DNA of 64,000 nucleotides from positions 3,314,501 to 3,378,500 of the forward strand of contig NZ_CP040106.1 of assembly GCF_005281475.1 (NCBI RefSeq), read 5' to 3'. Numbering within the stretch: position 1 is the first letter of the stretch; the number at the start of each line of letters is the position of its first letter. Positions 62,482 to 64,000 of the stretch are shown here, piece by piece. Below the pieces are notes generated by a model. The model was not told the origin of the DNA and made no database searches. It was given only the letters and a program-made list of their open reading frames with translations. The stretch is from Echinicola rosea. Lineage in GTDB: Bacteria > Bacteroidota > Bacteroidia > Cytophagales > Cyclobacteriaceae. The translations under genes and the position numbers were made by a program.

Positions 62482-63879
62482 ATGAAACAATTCGACTTTG
62501 GAATTGTCGGACTGGGAGTAATGGGGAAAAACCTCTTGCTCAATATGGCCGATCATGGCTTTTCCGTCGCTGGTTTGGACCTGGATCAGGAAAAGGCCAA
62601 ATCCCTTGAAAAAGAAGCCGAAGGCGCCCAAGATATAAAAGGATTCACCGCAGCTGAAAAATTCGTATCTTCTCTGAAAAGTCCGCGGGCGATCATGCTT
62701 TTGGTGCCGGCAGGAAAGCCGGTAGATGCCGCGATAGGTTCCCTCATGCCATTATTGGATAAAGATGATATTGTGGTGGATGGCGGTAATTCTTATTTCC
62801 CGGATACAGAACGTCGATTTACGGAACTGGCCCAGAGGAATATTCATTTCTTCGGGATGGGGATATCGGGAGGAGAGAAAGGAGCCCGGTTTGGACCTAG
62901 TATGATGCCAGGAGGCGATGCACAAGCTTATGAACGGCTCAGGCCGATTTTTGAAGCCATTGCGGCCAAGGTAGATGGGGAGCCTTGTGTGACTTACCTT
63001 GGGAAAGGTGCAGCGGGAAACTACGTGAAAATGGTGCACAATGGTATTGAATATGGCATCATGCAGCTGATTGCAGAAGCCTATGATGTCATGAAGCAGG
63101 CGCTTGGATATTCGGACAATAAGATCCAGGAGATTTTCCAGTCATGGAACCGTACGGAGCTACAGTCTTTTTTAGTGGAGATTACCGCGCTGATCCTGAA
63201 CAAGAAAGATGAAGAAACGGGCAAGCAGCTGCTGACGCTAATCTCTGACCAGGCAAGATCCAAAGGTACTGGGAAATGGACCAGCCAAGATGCGATGGAC
63301 CTTCAGGCTCCCGTGCCGGTAATAGATATGGCGGTTTTGATGCGCGACATTTCGAAATATAAGGAAGAGCGGCTAGAAGCGGCCAAGACCCTTACTTGGG
63401 CAGGCGAAGTGGAAACGGATACCAATGCGGAAATGCTTAAAAATGCGCTATACTTTGCCATGATCAATACCTATGCTCAGGGAATGGCGCAACTTCGACT
63501 GGCTTCAGAAGCATATGGCTACGGACTCAATCTGGAGGAAGTGGCCAAAATATGGCGGGGAGGATGTATTATCCGTGCGGCCTGCCTGGATGATTTTCGA
63601 AAGGCTTTTACAAAAACACCTGATCTGCCCAATTTATTGTTGGACAAAGCCATCGGTGCAGACTTGGTGGCGCGTCAAAAAGACATCAGGACAGTGGTGA
63701 AAGTAGCGGTAGAAAAAGGCATTCCAGTTCCGGGATTTATGGCCGCACTTAGCTATTTTGACGCTTACCGCAGTGAGCGATTGTCCACCAATGTGATCCA
63801 AGCCCAGCGTGATTTCTTTGGTGCCCATCAATTTGAACGAATAGATAGAGAAGGGTTGTTTCATGCCCAGTGGGAATAA
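62482..63879 (+). CDS. gnd: 6-phosphogluconate dehydrogenase (decarboxylating)
   Basis: A 465-residue enzyme. The NADP-binding motif is GLGVMGKNLLLNMADHGF; the catalytic region contains GISGGEKGARFGPSMMPGG and the Lys in VKMVHNGIEYG. The C-terminal part with ACLDDF and the RTDREG-like IDREGLFHAQWE end is typical. It oxidises 6-phosphogluconate to ribulose-5-phosphate and CO2. Normal length; 40 bp after rpiB and 27 bp before zwf. Confidence 0.96.
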   Translation: MKQFDFGIVGLGVMGKNLLLNMADHGFSVAGLDLDQEKAKSLEKEAEGAQDIKGFTAAEKFVSSLKSPRAIMLLVPAGKPVDAAIGSLMPLLDKDDIVVDGGNSYFPDTERRFTELAQRNIHFFGMGISGGEKGARFGPSMMPGGDAQAYERLRPIFEAIAAKVDGEPCVTYLGKGAAGNYVKMVHNGIEYGIMQLIAEAYDVMKQALGYSDNKIQEIFQSWNRTELQSFLVEITALILNKKDEETGKQLLTLISDQARSKGTGKWTSQDAMDLQAPVPVIDMAVLMRDISKYKEERLEAAKTLTWAGEVETDTNAEMLKNALYFAMINTYAQGMAQLRLASEAYGYGLNLEEVAKIWRGGCIIRAACLDDFRKAFTKTPDLPNLLLDKAIGADLVARQKDIRTVVKVAVEKGIPVPGFMAALSYFDAYRSERLSTNVIQAQRDFFGAHQFERIDREGLFHAQWE

Positions 63880-63906
63880 ATGACCTGAAAAAGTTTTGAT
63901 ACAATT

Positions 63907-64000
63907 ATGAGTGAAAAAATAAAAACAACCAAAAAAGCAGCCCCTACCATTATCGTTATTTTTGGAGGCACAGGAGACTTGGCGAAGCGAAAGCTGGTAC
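63907..64000 (+). CDS. zwf: Glucose-6-phosphate dehydrogenase, N-terminus only
   Basis: The ATG at 63907 opens MSEKIKTTKKAAPTIIVIFG, followed by GTGDLAKRKLV. FGGTGDLAKRKL is the NADP-binding start of Zwf. The gene is cut by the window end after 31 codons. With rpiB and gnd upstream it completes an oxidative pentose-phosphate operon. Confidence 0.9.
   Translation, partial: MSEKIKTTKKAAPTIIVIFGGTGDLAKRKLV

Overview
The window looks like chromosome of a Bacteroidota bacterium, most likely order Cytophagales and near Cyclobacteriaceae (Echinicola/Algoriphagus-like). The evidence is two SusC/SusD outer-membrane uptake pairs, type IX secretion genes (porU, porV), a Bacteroidota-type ECF sigma/FecR pair, starts without Shine-Dalgarno sequences, and REP-like intergenic repeats of the kind common in this group. 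The genus is inference. I saw no rRNA, tRNA, CRISPR array, insertion sequence or prophage.

Layout. 1-6904: an Mpo1-like membrane protein (cut by the window edge), an FAD oxidoreductase, an NhaC-family antiporter overlapping a DEDD exonuclease, a YigZ protein, and a three-gene operon (FdtA-type cupin, FemAB/GNAT-like protein, GT2 glycosyltransferase) likely for surface glycan work. 6908-14004 (minus): a tightly overlapping operon MBL hydrolase - pssA - porU - porV - M16-like protein, joining phospholipid synthesis to the type IX secretion attachment machinery. 14062-20139: FAD oxidoreductase, a large degenerate peptidase/propeller/barrel protein, yicC and thyA. 20172-30419: class IV aminotransferase, sdaAB, a TolC-HlyD efflux pair closed by a strong terminator, a solute-binding-like protein, an alpha/beta hydrolase coupled to a yeast-type cytosine deaminase, and a 7TM-PAS histidine kinase.

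29058-44403 is a maltose/starch utilisation locus. On the minus strand are an MFS sugar transporter, a GH31 alpha-glucosidase and a LacI regulator; on the plus strand are SusC, SusD and SusE homologues, fbaA and a GH13 amylase lipoprotein. A perfect palindrome sits between the divergent lacI and susC genes. 44635-52804 holds a winged-helix/nucleotidyltransferase-like regulator and then a second uptake locus under an ECF sigma/anti-sigma pair (STN-domain SusC, SusD-like lipoprotein, small lipoprotein) with no degradative enzyme. 53428-55738 pairs a Tat-signal-bearing PLP aminotransferase with an AEC-family carrier.

57690-61393 is the most distinctive part: a 74-residue double-glycine-leader peptide gene, a terminator-like hairpin, an HlyD-type adaptor and a C39-peptidase ABC exporter. 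Together they form a self-contained peptide maturation and export system. The non-coding DNA just before it (56477-57689) carries a dispersed repeat, whose second copy is at 33613-33827, and a MITE-like nest of palindromes flanked by a 7-bp direct repeat. The window ends in a pentose-phosphate operon rpiB-gnd-zwf, with zwf cut off by the edge.
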